Shown here: one piece after another, positions 7,441 to 15,352 of the stretch | Layout: every line of letters starts with the position of its first letter | Numbering within the stretch: position 1 is the stretch's first letter | Assembly: GCF_000308295.2 (NCBI RefSeq) | Contig: NZ_HG326652.1 | Coordinates: 2,576,818-2,640,817, forward strand | Direction of reading: 5' to 3' | Origin: Afipia birgiae 34632 | GTDB lineage: Bacteria > Pseudomonadota > Alphaproteobacteria > Rhizobiales > Xanthobacteraceae | DNA: 64,000 nt | Notes under the pieces: model-generated | What the model was told of the DNA's origin: nothing | Databases searched by the model: none | The model's input: only the letters and a program-made list of their open reading frames with translations | Position numbers and translations under genes: made by a program

Positions 7441-8739
7441 CAGTCTGCTGAAAAACCTCGAAATAGAGAGTTTTCGTATTCTCGCCGGTCGTTCGGTCGT
7501 TGTTGGGGCGGCGCGGGTGGAGTTGGATGTAATTTTCTAGTCTGGTGTTGGGGTGTACCCTGACGCGGGGTGGCTAAGCGGCAAGCAGTTTGGGAATGCG
7601 GATCAGGTTATAGGCGATCAGATTGAGCAGGAAGTCGGCGGCGACGCGAGCGATGCCACGATGTTTGGTCTTGCGCATGGTCCCATGCTGCTTGCCCCAT
7701 CCGAAGATGCACTCGACCATCGCCCGGCGTGATTGCGACATGCCATATCCTGGATGCCGCGTGGTTCGTTCGTCGATGGCGCTGTTGCGGTTCTTGCCGG
7801 TTTTGGTGACGGCCTGGTTCTGTGTCACATGCGGCGTCACGCCGATGGCGCGAAGATTGGCGACATGATCGGCCGTATCGTACGCCTTGTCCTCACCGGC
7901 CGTGATGCGGCGGCCTGCGGCTTTGCGTCTCGCCTTCAGCATGGTCTCCGAAGCCCGGCGTTCGGCGGTGCCATTGGCATGCGTGACCCTGCCGGCCACC
8001 GCCAGCCCATGCCGGTTCTCCATGGTGGCGTGGCCCATATAGCAAAGCTTGGCCTCCCGTCCGGCTGCCTTGCGATAAAGCCTGCTGTCCGGGTCGCTGG
8101 TGCTCGCATGGGTGTCGTTCTTGCGCTTCTGGCCGTGGAAGTTGGCGCCATCATCATCGTCGCCGCTACCGTCCTTGGGGCGAAAGCTTTTCTGCGAAGC
8201 CCAGGCTTCGATCAGCGTTCCGTCCACCGAAAAATGCTCGTCCGACAGCAGCGGCTTGACCTGCGGATGGTTCAGAAGCCTGGTCATGAACTTCGTGAAC
8301 ACATCGCCGTTCTGCAGCCGCTCCCGGTTCTTGGTGAAGGTGGTCGGGTCCCAGACCGGATCGTCCGGCGACAGTCCCACGAACCAGCGGTACAAAAGAT
8401 TGTAGTCCAGTTGCTCCATCAACTGGCGTTCCGAGCGGATGCCGTAGAACACCTGCAGCAGCAAGGCGCTCAGCAATTGCTCCGGAGGGATCGAAGGACG
8501 TCCCTCGCTGGCGTAGAGCCTCCCAAGGCTGCGGTTCAAATCACTCAAAACATCCCGGACAAGTTCCCGCACCTTCCGCAGCGGATGGTTCGCCGGCACA
8601 CGCTTATCCGGCGCGATGTACGAAAATAGGCCGCCCTGATCCGTAAACCTGCCCCGCATGATCATCTCTCCGCCGATTCGAGATGATAAAAGTGAATCAT
8701 CAAGCCTCCTCCGTGGCGAGGGGGTTCTTCAGCAGACTG
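7441..8739. mobile_element. IS5-like insertion sequence with terminal inverted repeats
   Basis: The element is bounded by inverted repeats: left CAGTCTGCTGAAAAACC (from 7441) and right GGTTCTTCAGCAGACTG (ending 8739), 16 of 17 positions complementary. CTAG occurs on both sides (7437-7440 and 8740-8743), consistent with a 4-bp target duplication; because CTAG is itself palindromic the exact edge could be shifted by up to 4 bases. It holds one intact transposase gene and so may be active. Size is about 1.3 kb, usual for the group. Confidence 0.85.
7574..8665 (-). CDS. IS5-family DDE transposase
   Basis: A 363-residue transposase with an N-terminal DUF772-type domain (HPLRKVRELVRDVL, SIRSERQLMEQLDYNLLYRW) and the DDE catalytic core: first Asp in DEHFSVDGTLIEAW, second Asp in AGEDKAYDT and Glu in MVECIFGWGKQHG. 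The frame is uninterrupted and full length. Start could be 8665 or the ATG at 8659 (MRGRF). It belongs to the IS5/IS1182-like group; the precise subgroup cannot be set without a search. Confidence 0.9.
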   Translation of the reverse strand: MIMRGRFTDQGGLFSYIAPDKRVPANHPLRKVRELVRDVLSDLNRSLGRLYASEGRPSIPPEQLLSALLLQVFYGIRSERQLMEQLDYNLLYRWFVGLSPDDPVWDPTTFTKNRERLQNGDVFTKFMTRLLNHPQVKPLLSDEHFSVDGTLIEAWASQKSFRPKDGSGDDDDGANFHGQKRKNDTHASTSDPDSRLYRKAAGREAKLCYMGHATMENRHGLAVAGRVTHANGTAERRASETMLKARRKAAGRRITAGEDKAYDTADHVANLRAIGVTPHVTQNQAVTKTGKNRNSAIDERTTRHPGYGMSQSRRAMVECIFGWGKQHGTMRKTKHRGIARVAADFLLNLIAYNLIRIPKLLAA

Positions 8740-8775
8740 CTAGAGCATTTTTCGCGAATGCGCACACAATCGTGC

Positions 8776-8897
8776 GTCGTCCCGGCGAAGGCCGGGACCC
8801 ATAACCACAGACTTCTCGTTTTAGAAAAATGTTGCGGGCATGCCGCCGGTAAAACGGGGACTCAGGGAGTATCGGTCCCGGCCTTCGCCGGGACGAC
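8776..8897. repeat. Family B inverted repeat, copy 1
   Basis: Outer ends GTCGTCCCGGCGAAGGCCGG (from 8776) and its inverse ending at 8897 flank about 65 bp of variable sequence. Each end is itself a hairpin (CCCGGCGAAGGCCGGG). Further copies lie at 24344, 39252 and 40363, with a half copy at 49615. The layout resembles paired REP elements. Confidence 0.85.
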
Positions 8898-8953
8898 CCG
8901 TTTAAAAAATCACGCCTGAATGCAGACGTTCGTACTGAGCAAGACCAACGCGC

Positions 8954-9439
8954 TCAGTGTCCGTCGTCGAGGCCGCCCATGTGTTTCTGGCTGTAAAGCT
9001 CAACGCCGATCTTCTTGACGAGGTCGATCTGGGTTTCGAGGAAGTCGATGTGACCTTCCTCGTCCTTCATCAGGCTCTCGAACAGGTCGCGCGAGACGTA
9101 GTCCTTCGCGCTATGGCAGTGGGTCGCGGCCTTCTCGTAAAGCTCGCGTGCCGCATACTCGGCCTTGAGGTCGCAATCCAGAACTTCCTTCACATTCTGG
9201 CCGATATGCAGCGGATCGAGCACCTGCAGGTTCGGGAAGCCGTCAAGGAAGATGATGCGGTCGATCAGCTTGTCGGCGTGCTCCATTTCCTCGATGGATT
9301 CCTTGCGCCACTTCTTGGCGAGATCCTTCAGGCCCCAGTTTTCCAGCATCCGGTAATGAAGCCAGAACTGGCTGACGGCAGTCAGTTCGCTGCGCAGCGC
9401 CTTGTTCAGGAATTCGATGACCTTTGGATCGCCCTTCAT
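8954..9439 (-). CDS. bfr: Bacterioferritin
   Basis: A 161-residue ferritin-like protein that oxidises Fe(II) and stores iron as a mineral in a 24-mer cytosolic shell. The di-iron ferroxidase ligands are visible: E18, E51, H54, E94, E127 and H130; M52 is the expected haem ligand. Length is normal. ATG at 9439 is chosen because GGAG lies 10 bases upstream; the in-frame ATG at 9451 overlaps that site. A perfect Irr-type ICE palindrome at 9483-9499 sits 44 bp upstream, so iron control through Irr is expected. bfd lies just upstream on the same strand. Confidence 0.95.
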   Translation of the reverse strand: MKGDPKVIEFLNKALRSELTAVSQFWLHYRMLENWGLKDLAKKWRKESIEEMEHADKLIDRIIFLDGFPNLQVLDPLHIGQNVKEVLDCDLKAEYAARELYEKAATHCHSAKDYVSRDLFESLMKDEEGHIDFLETQIDLVKKIGVELYSQKHMGGLDDGH

Positions 9440-9482
9440 GTCGCACTCCATCGTGGAACCGTCGTTGGACGGTCAAATTCAA

Positions 9483-9499
9483 TTTAGAAACGTTCTAAA
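9483..9499. promoter_or_regulatory. Iron control element (ICE, Irr operator) of bfr
   Basis: Perfect palindrome TTTAGAAACGTTCTAAA, matching the TTTAGAA-N3-TTCTAAA pattern of ICE motifs bound by Irr in Bradyrhizobium and relatives. It lies 44-60 bp upstream of the bfr start, where it would overlap or adjoin the promoter. In this group Irr accumulates under iron limitation and represses storage genes. Confidence 0.85.
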
Positions 9500-9574
9500 T
9501 GAGATTTTGGCCAAGCACAACCCCGGCTGGAGGGACCAGGGTGGGCTGGGGAAAACTTGAAGTTATGGAGGTAC

Positions 9575-9847
9575 TTAGCAGGCGGCCTGGGCCACAAGGA
9601 CCACCGGCGGCTGGTCTTCGTTCGCCGCTTCATGCTGGCTGTGGGGGCATCCAGAGCAGCAAGCCTTGGCGCAGGCGCCCAGCGCTTCGTCCATGATTTT
9701 CTTGATGGTTCGCGCGCAGCGGCCGCATTCGGCGCTGCAGCCCAGACAGCCATAGACCTGCCCAGCCGTGCGCGGAAAATCCGTAGGCCGGGTCACAACG
9801 TCACGCACGTCGTGGTCAGTCAGGACGTTGCAGGAACAAACAATCAT
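9575..9847 (-). CDS. bfd: Bacterioferritin-associated ferredoxin
   Basis: A 90-residue protein with the Bfd pattern C4-x-C6 ... C34-x2-C37 that binds a [2Fe-2S] cluster and passes electrons to bacterioferritin to release iron. Two further cysteines (C41, C44) follow and the C-terminal tail has an additional cluster-like ACAKACCSGC stretch, longer than the 64-residue E. coli protein. It lies 135 bp upstream of bfr on the same strand. A degenerate ICE-like site at 9927-9943 may control it. Confidence 0.9.
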   Translation of the reverse strand: MIVCSCNVLTDHDVRDVVTRPTDFPRTAGQVYGCLGCSAECGRCARTIKKIMDEALGACAKACCSGCPHSQHEAANEDQPPVVLVAQAAC

Positions 9848-9926
9848 GGATGCCTAGAGAACCTGTAAGGACTGTTGACCAACAGGTATTGGAGCAACGC
9901 CCCCGATGCAAAAGGAAAACAGCTAC

Positions 9927-9943
9927 TTTTAAGCTATTCCAAA
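9927..9943. promoter_or_regulatory. Possible degenerate ICE-like site
   Basis: TTTTAAGCTATTCCAAA matches the right half of the ICE pattern at 6 of 7 positions and the left half at 4 of 7. It lies about 80 bp upstream of bfd and about 55 bp upstream of the divergent oxidase gene. Given the perfect box in front of bfr this is plausible but weak. Confidence 0.3.
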
Positions 9944-9996
9944 CTGGCCGGACGGCTTCGCGCACAATCTGGAATCAATCTAAATTGGTGCCGCAG

Positions 9997-10701
9997 ATGG
10001 ACAGCATCAGCGATTGCCAACTGATGGCAAACCCGCAAATGCACGACGCGGCGGATTGGGTTAAACGTCAGCATCGGGAGAAATGGGAGCACGGCGTGGC
10101 GCATATCGGACCTGACGACCTCGGCACCATCTACGCGCCACCCTCCGAGCGCGTGATTGCGAAACAACTGCCACGCATCGACCGCCACGCCGCGAACTTC
10201 ATCGGCATGTCGCCGTTCTGCGTGCTGGCGACCGCCGGCCCCGACGGCACCGTTGACGCCTCGCCGCGCGGCGGCAATCCCGGCTTCGTGCACATCGAGA
10301 ACGAGACCCGCCTCCTGATGCCGGACCGTCCGGGCAACAACCGCATCGACAGCTTCCGCAACCTGCTGACCGGCTCGGGCTATGTACAGTTGATCTTCTT
10401 CGTGCCGGGCCTCGACGAAACATTGCGCGTCGGCGGCGAGGCAAAGCTCTCGGCCGATCCGGATCTGCTGGCCAGCATGATCGAGTTCGGCAAGCCGCCC
10501 CGCGCCGTGCTCGATATCGCTGTCCGCGAAGCCTATTTCCACTGCGGCAAGGCGCTGATGCGCTCCAGGCTGTGGTCGCCGGACTCCCGCGTCGCGCGCT
10601 CGGCGCAGCCGAGCATCAGCGAAGTCATTCACGAGCAGACCGGCCAGGGCACACCCGAAACCCAGGAACAGGTCGAAGCCCGCTTCGAGACGCAGCTTTG
10701 A
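9997..10701 (+). CDS. Pyridoxamine 5'-phosphate oxidase-related FMN protein
   Basis: A 234-residue protein with the split-barrel flavin fold: SPFCVLATAGPDGTVDASPR, then LLMPDRPGNNRIDSFRNLL and GYVQLIFFVPGLDETLRVGG are typical of the PNPOx-like family. These bind FMN or related flavins; the physiological substrate is not known. The start at 9997 (MDSISDC) fits the upstream spacing; ATG 10024 is an alternative, while the frame back to 9850 would overlap the bfd promoter. Confidence 0.75.
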   Translation: MDSISDCQLMANPQMHDAADWVKRQHREKWEHGVAHIGPDDLGTIYAPPSERVIAKQLPRIDRHAANFIGMSPFCVLATAGPDGTVDASPRGGNPGFVHIENETRLLMPDRPGNNRIDSFRNLLTGSGYVQLIFFVPGLDETLRVGGEAKLSADPDLLASMIEFGKPPRAVLDIAVREAYFHCGKALMRSRLWSPDSRVARSAQPSISEVIHEQTGQGTPETQEQVEARFETQL

Positions 10702-10709
10702 TCGCCCTG

Positions 10710-11597
10710 TCAGGCAACTGCGCCTGACGCGCGCAACGCCTCGACGTGTTTTCGGGGCGACACCTTGTGAACCCGCACAAAGTCCCGGCTGAACTGTGAG
10801 GGGCTTTCGTAGCCGACCTTGAATCCCGCCTCCGCTGCGGTAAGGCCTTCCATCACCATCAGCCTGCGCGCCTCCTGCAGGCGGATCAGGTTGCGGAATT
10901 GCAGCGGGCTCATCGACGTGATCGCGCGGAAGCGCTCGTGAAACGTAGACGCGCTCATGCCCGCAATGTCCGCAAGATCCTCCACCGTAAAGGCGTCTGC
11001 ATAGGATTGCCGGATATAGCTCACCGCGCGGTGAATCTGGCTGAGACGGCTCTCACCATTGCCGATCTGGCGCAGGATAGCGCCGCGCGGCCCGGTCAAC
11101 AGCCGGTGCAGGATCTCGCGCTCGATCAGCGGCGCGAGCACCGGCGCATCGTCTGGTGCATCGATCAACCTGAGAAGCCGCGTCGCCGCGTCAATCAGTT
11201 CCGGAGTGGCCACGCTGGTCCCCAGCGCCGCATTTTCGCGCGCCTCCGTGCACCCCAGCTGCCCCGCGATGAGATCGGCGAGCACCGCGCGGTCCAGCAC
11301 GAGTTGCATGCACAGATACGGCGCATCCGGCTCTGCCTCCACCACCGCGCCGATCAGCGGCAGGTCCATGCCTACGACAAGGAAGCTGGAGCGGTCGTAC
11401 GACAGCGCGGTGTTACCGATAGTCGCGTGTTTCCGGCCCTGCGCGACAAGGCAGAAGGACGGCTCATAAAGCGTCTGGACCGGCTCCGTCAGCGCCGAGG
11501 ATCGGATAAGGAACACGCGCGCAAGCGGCGTGTCGAACACACCGTCGCCGGGCGCGTGACCTATGATTTGCGCGGCAAGATCATCGCAATCGAGCAT
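10710..11597 (-). CDS. AraC family transcriptional regulator
   Basis: A 295-residue regulator: an N-terminal AraC_N-type cupin domain (about residues 20-165; ALTEPVQTLYEPSFCLVAQG) and a C-terminal double HTH (YADAFTVEDLADIAGMSAST; ESPSQFSRDFVRVHKVSPRK). It is divergent from the SDR gene, with about 156 bp between the starts, so it probably controls that operon and itself from the shared region 11598-11753. The inducer is unknown. Confidence 0.9.
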   Translation of the reverse strand: MLDCDDLAAQIIGHAPGDGVFDTPLARVFLIRSSALTEPVQTLYEPSFCLVAQGRKHATIGNTALSYDRSSFLVVGMDLPLIGAVVEAEPDAPYLCMQLVLDRAVLADLIAGQLGCTEARENAALGTSVATPELIDAATRLLRLIDAPDDAPVLAPLIEREILHRLLTGPRGAILRQIGNGESRLSQIHRAVSYIRQSYADAFTVEDLADIAGMSASTFHERFRAITSMSPLQFRNLIRLQEARRLMVMEGLTAAEAGFKVGYESPSQFSRDFVRVHKVSPRKHVEALRASGAVA

Positions 11598-11753
11598 ATC
11601 CCATCATCCACGATCCTCGTCGCACAGCAAGCCTGCAGCGTCCGATCCGGAGGATCATGCAAGACATCCGGACTTCCGTTCTACCGCCCGGCCGCCACCT
11701 GGAGCGATCTTGGACCATCCCGGAGGCTGGCTTCGGGCGGAAGGACAGCGAAA

Positions 11754-12485
11754 ATGTCAGGCATCAAGGACAAGGTCATCCTCATCACCGGCGCGAGCAG
11801 CGGCATCGGCGAGGCCGTCGCGCGCAAACTTGGCGCGGCTGGCGCCGGGCTGATGATCGGCGCACGCAGAACCGACCGGCTGCAAACGCTGGCGAGCGAA
11901 ATCCGCGTCGGAGGCGGCACCGTAAATGTGCAAGCGCTCGATGTGACGGATCGCGCCAGCGTGAACGCATTTGTGGACGCGGCGATTGCCGCCTTCGGGC
12001 GGATCGACGTCATCATCAACAATGCCGGCATCATGCCACTGTCCCTGATGAATTCGCTGAAGGTCGACGAGTGGGACCGCATGATCGACGTCAACATCAA
12101 GGGTGTTCTTTACGGCGTCGCCGCCGTTCTGCCCGTCATGAATCGGCAGGGTTCAGGGCAAATCATCAACGTGTCTTCGATCGGCGGGCTTTCCGTGGTG
12201 CCGACCGCCGCGGTTTACTGCGCGACGAAATATGCCGTGCGTGCGATCTCCGACGGCCTGCGGCAGGAGAACGACAGAATCCGCGTCACCTGCGTTTACC
12301 CCGGCGTCGTGGAATCCGAACTGGCCGATACGATCACCGATCCGGTCGCCGCCGACGCCATGATCGCTTACCGAAAGATCGCCCTGAAGCCGGAGGCCAT
12401 CGCCGCTGCGATCGCTCATGTCATTGCCCAGCCTGCCGATGTCGATACCAGCGAGATCGTCGTGCGTCCAACGGCGAGTGTGTAG
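11754..12485 (+). CDS. Short-chain dehydrogenase/reductase
   Basis: A 243-residue classical SDR. NAD(P)-binding motif TGASSGIG at residues 12-19, NNAG at 89-92, and the catalytic YxxxK as Y155-CATK with S142 upstream. R38-R39 after the second strand suggests NADP preference. The ATG at 11754 is the only start that gives a normal SDR N-terminus, although the frame is open far upstream. It is followed by a carboxymuconolactone decarboxylase-like gene after 19 bp. The substrate is unknown. Confidence 0.9.
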   Translation: MSGIKDKVILITGASSGIGEAVARKLGAAGAGLMIGARRTDRLQTLASEIRVGGGTVNVQALDVTDRASVNAFVDAAIAAFGRIDVIINNAGIMPLSLMNSLKVDEWDRMIDVNIKGVLYGVAAVLPVMNRQGSGQIINVSSIGGLSVVPTAAVYCATKYAVRAISDGLRQENDRIRVTCVYPGVVESELADTITDPVAADAMIAYRKIALKPEAIAAAIAHVIAQPADVDTSEIVVRPTASV

Positions 12486-12504
12486 ACACGGAAAGAAGAG
12501 CATC

Positions 12505-12978
12505 ATGAGACCGTCTCACGTTATCTTTCGACTGATTGCGGCTTGCACACTGCAGGCGATCATGGCGGCTTCAGCCGCTGCGCAAGCGCCCGGCGATCGT
12601 CTCGAACGCGGCGATGCGGTCATCCAAAACCTTAACAAGGGTCAGGCGCAGCCCGCCCTCGAGCGCATGCGGCAGGAGTTTCCCTTTCTTGCAACCGCGA
12701 CCCAGAGCTATGCACTCGGCGAGGTGTGGTCGCGTCCGGGGCTCGACAGCCGGACGCGACAGCTCGCAGCGGTTGCGGCGCTCGCCGCCACGGGCGACAT
12801 GGCTTTCCTGAAAATTCATGCGGGCTATGCGCTCAATCTGGGTGTGTCCGAGGACGAACTGAAGGAGATCGTCTACACCGTGACCGTTCTCGCCGGCTTT
12901 CCTCGTGCGATTGCCGCTTCGCAGACGCTGTCCGCGCTTTTCGCGGAGCGCCGAGCCGGACTGGAAAGCCGTCAATAA
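12505..12978 (+). CDS. Exported carboxymuconolactone decarboxylase-like protein
   Basis: A 157-residue protein with a signal peptide (cleavage near AAAQA) followed by a CMD/AhpD-type domain: EVWSRPGLDSRTRQLAAVAA, FLKIHAGYALNLGVSEDELK and EIVYTVTVLAGFPRA are typical of the gamma-carboxymuconolactone decarboxylase branch. No CxxC pair is present, so an AhpD-type peroxidase activity is unlikely. It is in an apparent operon with the SDR and under the divergent AraC regulator. Export to the periplasm is unusual for the fold. Confidence 0.8.
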   Translation: MRPSHVIFRLIAACTLQAIMAASAAAQAPGDRLERGDAVIQNLNKGQAQPALERMRQEFPFLATATQSYALGEVWSRPGLDSRTRQLAAVAALAATGDMAFLKIHAGYALNLGVSEDELKEIVYTVTVLAGFPRAIAASQTLSALFAERRAGLESRQ

Positions 12979-13035
12979 CTGCGCGCGCATCGAAGTGTGC
13001 TAGGTGGTGCGTCGGCCTACAGATTGGATGATCTC

Positions 13036-13530
13036 ATGAAAAAGCTGCTGCCGCTGGCGGAAAAAATCGCTGCGTCCTTGATCGCGCGAAAGGAAACTAT
13101 CGCCGTCGCGGAGTCGTCCACTGGCGGATTGATTTCCGCGGCGCTGCTCGCGGTGCCCGGCGCATCGGCCTACTATCGCGGCGGCGGCGTGATCTACACG
13201 CCGCGTGCGCGGGCGGCATTGGTGAACATCACGAAGGAAGAGATGGAAGACATCGGCCTGCGCGGCGCGACCGAGCCCTATGCCGCCCTGCTCGCGAACC
13301 GCGCGCGCGAACTTCTCAACACGACATGGGGCCTGAGCGAGACCGGCGCCACCGGCCCCTCCGGCAATCGCTACGGCGATGCCGCGGGACATTCATGCAT
13401 GGCGGTCGCGGGACCGCGAATGAGCGTGATCACGCTGGAAACCGGCAGCAGCGATCGCGTCGCCAACATGCGCGCGTTCTCGCTTCGCGCACTCGAATTG
13501 CTGGCGCAAACACTCGAATCCGCCGACTGA
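13036..13530 (+). CDS. CinA C-terminal domain protein (NMN amidohydrolase-like)
   Basis: A 164-residue stand-alone CinA C-terminal domain: IAVAESSTGGLISAALLAVP near residue 23 is the conserved AESCTGG region with Ser in place of Cys, and GATGPSGNRYGD holds the second block. PncC-type proteins deamidate nicotinamide mononucleotide. A YxGGxxxY segment (YYRGGGVIY) is present. The start ATG at 13036 is preceded by a GATTGG-AT weak site. Divergence in several blocks means activity should not be assumed. Confidence 0.75.
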   Translation: MKKLLPLAEKIAASLIARKETIAVAESSTGGLISAALLAVPGASAYYRGGGVIYTPRARAALVNITKEEMEDIGLRGATEPYAALLANRARELLNTTWGLSETGATGPSGNRYGDAAGHSCMAVAGPRMSVITLETGSSDRVANMRAFSLRALELLAQTLESAD

Positions 13531-13805
13531 ACGAAACTGCATCGCGCCCGCCGATGTGAATTATCCAGCATTTATCGGCGGATTCACCGATTGAGGTTCC
13601 GGAATTAACCACGGAACCGCTTCACCTTTGGTGAGCAAGTATTACACGCGGAAAAAAACCACTGATTTTGCGGAACAAATTCGGCCCCTAAACCTTAACA
13701 AGGCGTTGCCCCGCATTTTCTGGAATTGTTAACCCAATGGATCGCATTTTGGTCACATATGGCACGTACCCCGCGCCTATCATTCCACACACCGAAGTGA
13801 GAGAA

Positions 13806-14201
13806 ATGCGAAAATTGCCAATCGCGATTGCATCTGTTGTTGCCACGTTGGCAATTTCCATCGGTGCACCGGTCTCCGCCCAGGACTTTACCGCGTCGGT
13901 GGGCACCGAAGTCGCCGCCCCGCAGAAAAAGGTTTCGATGTACCAGTCGGCGATGAGCGAAGTCGCCATCCTGCGCTATCGCACAGCGCTGAAGCTGAAG
14001 GCAGAGCAGGTGAAGTACTGGCCCGCCGTTGCCAGCGCGCTCCGCGTGCTCGCGCGCGAACCGCAGGTCAACGAAGCCGCCGTGCGCCGCTTCGCGCCGG
14101 CCGCGTCCGCCCTGTTCGCCCGCCTCGACGAAGACCAGAAGCGCACCGCGATGAGCCTTGTGCAGCAGGCCGGATTGCAGCAGTACGCTTCGCTGTTCTG
14201 A
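13806..14201 (+). CDS. Small exported protein with Spy/CpxP-like LTxxQ-type helix
   Basis: A 131-residue protein with a signal peptide (MRKLPIAIASVVATLAISIG, cleavage near VSA-QD). The mature part is helical: LKLKAEQVKYWPAVASALRV resembles the LTPAQQKYWPPVENAMR segment of the protein at 48909, and both recall the LTxxQ repeats of Spy/CpxP periplasmic chaperones. Function is not established. The start at 13806 follows a GTGAGAGA site. The AT-rich 13531-13805 stretch upstream likely holds its promoter. Confidence 0.65.
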   Translation: MRKLPIAIASVVATLAISIGAPVSAQDFTASVGTEVAAPQKKVSMYQSAMSEVAILRYRTALKLKAEQVKYWPAVASALRVLAREPQVNEAAVRRFAPAASALFARLDEDQKRTAMSLVQQAGLQQYASLF

Positions 14202-14395
14202 TCACACGCCACGCGGACTTTCCGCGCGGCTCTCGAAAAATTCCACCGGCGCTTCGCACCTTGCGGGCGCCGTTCTTCGTTGCGCCGCGCCTAATCATGG
14301 CGGAAATCCGGCCCCGCCATTCAGTTCCCGTTCAAGGCCCATCTGCAACCATCGTCGTCGACATTCGTTGTCGATGACGATGAAAGGGGAAAGCT

Positions 14396-14716
14396 ATGAA
14401 GAAGGTGCTTTCGGCGTTCCTTGCGGTCGCAACGATCGCTGGTTCACTGGTAACCGCGATGCCCGCCGCGCAGGCGCAATATTACCACGGTCATCATCAC
14501 CACGGTCATGGTGGCGCCGGTGCCGCCATCGGCCTCGGCCTTCTCGGTGGCGCCATCGCCGGTGCGGCGATTGCCAACAGCGGCGGTTACTACGGTCCCG
14601 GCTACGGCTATTACGGCGCAGGCCCGGCCTATTACGGTGGCGGCTGCTACATGCAGCGCGAACGTTTCTGGGACGGCTACGGCTGGCGCGTCCGCCGTGT
14701 TCAGGTCTGCAACTGA
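14396..14716 (+). CDS. Small secreted Gly/Tyr/His-rich protein, paralogue 1
   Basis: A 106-residue protein with signal peptide MKKVLSAFLAVATIAGSL and cleavage near AQA-QY. The mature chain has a His cluster (HGHHHHGHGG), a glycine-zipper-like AAIGLGLLGGAIAGAAIA and Tyr/Gly-rich repeats, ending RERFWDGYGWRVRRVQVC. The 18-residue signal and the last 20 residues are nearly identical in the gene at 14994, so the two arose by duplication. The His cluster could bind metal. Function unknown; a GC-rich hairpin follows. Confidence 0.75.
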   Translation: MKKVLSAFLAVATIAGSLVTAMPAAQAQYYHGHHHHGHGGAGAAIGLGLLGGAIAGAAIANSGGYYGPGYGYYGAGPAYYGGGCYMQRERFWDGYGWRVRRVQVCN

Positions 14717-14727
14717 CACAACTCCCC

Positions 14728-14760
14728 GCCGGGGCGGCCATTTTTTAGCCGCCCCGGCTT
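14728..14760 (+). terminator. Terminator-like hairpin after paralogue 1
   Basis: Perfect 11-bp stem GCCGGGGCGGC (14728-14738) with GCCGCCCCGGC (14748-14758), loop CATTTTTTA. The T-run lies in the loop rather than after the stem. A second hairpin, AAGGGCGAAAACGCCCTT with ACGGGGCATTTTTTT after it, follows near 14778-14812 and is the better candidate for the real stop. Confidence 0.65.
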
Positions 14761-14993
14761 GAAACAAGGAAGCGCTCCGAAGGGCGAAAACGCCCTTACG
14801 GGGCATTTTTTTGTGAAGGCCGGGTGCCAGAATCCGCTATATTCGCGCCGGGACATCCGCTGAATCGCCGGTGCGGGATGGCGCCGGACCTTTCAAACAG
14901 GGGCCAAATCGGGATATCTTAAGTTCCGTCATTGGATCCTTGCAGACCAATCGCCTTGCGCCAGGCTCTGGCGTGATCTGAGGAGAGATAAAC

Positions 14994-15284
14994 ATGAAGA
15001 AGGTTCTTTCGGCGTTCCTCGCGGTCGCAACGATCGCCGGCTCGCTTGCTACTGCGGTGCCCGCCGCCAAGGCCCACGACGGCGGTCGTGTGGCTGCCGG
15101 CGTGGGCCTCGGCCTTCTGGGCGGCGCCATTATTGGCGGCGCGATCGCCAACAGCCGTCCGGCATATGGCTACGGCTATGCTCCCGGCCCGGTGTACGTC
15201 GAAGAACCCGCCTGCCGCCTCGTGCGCGAGCGCTTCTGGGACGGCTACGGCTGGCGCGTCCGCCGCGTTCAAGTCTGCGATTGA
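14994..15284 (+). CDS. Small secreted Gly-rich protein, paralogue 2
   Basis: A 96-residue protein with the same signal peptide as the gene at 14396 (MKKVLSAFLAVATIAGSL) and the same C-terminal block RERFWDGYGWRVRRVQVC, but the His cluster is missing and the middle has a shorter GVGLGLLGGAIIGGAIANS zipper-like segment and Tyr/Gly/Pro repeats. One cysteine pair (EPACRLVRE, VQVCD) could form a disulfide. Its own ribosome site (GAGGAGA) is present. Function unknown. Confidence 0.75.
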   Translation: MKKVLSAFLAVATIAGSLATAVPAAKAHDGGRVAAGVGLGLLGGAIIGGAIANSRPAYGYGYAPGPVYVEEPACRLVRERFWDGYGWRVRRVQVCD

Positions 15285-15323
15285 TCTGAATCTCTCACGG
15301 TTGTTTCGTGAGACATGAATTTC

Positions 15324-15352
15324 AAAACCCGGCCTCGTGGCCGGGTTTTTGT
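15324..15352. terminator. Convergent rho-independent terminator
   Basis: Hairpin AAAACCCGGCC-TCGT-GGCCGGGTTTTTGTTT, with a T-run on the plus side and A-run on the other, so it can end both the secreted protein gene (plus) and the transglycosylase gene (minus), whose stop codon abuts it. Confidence 0.85.
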
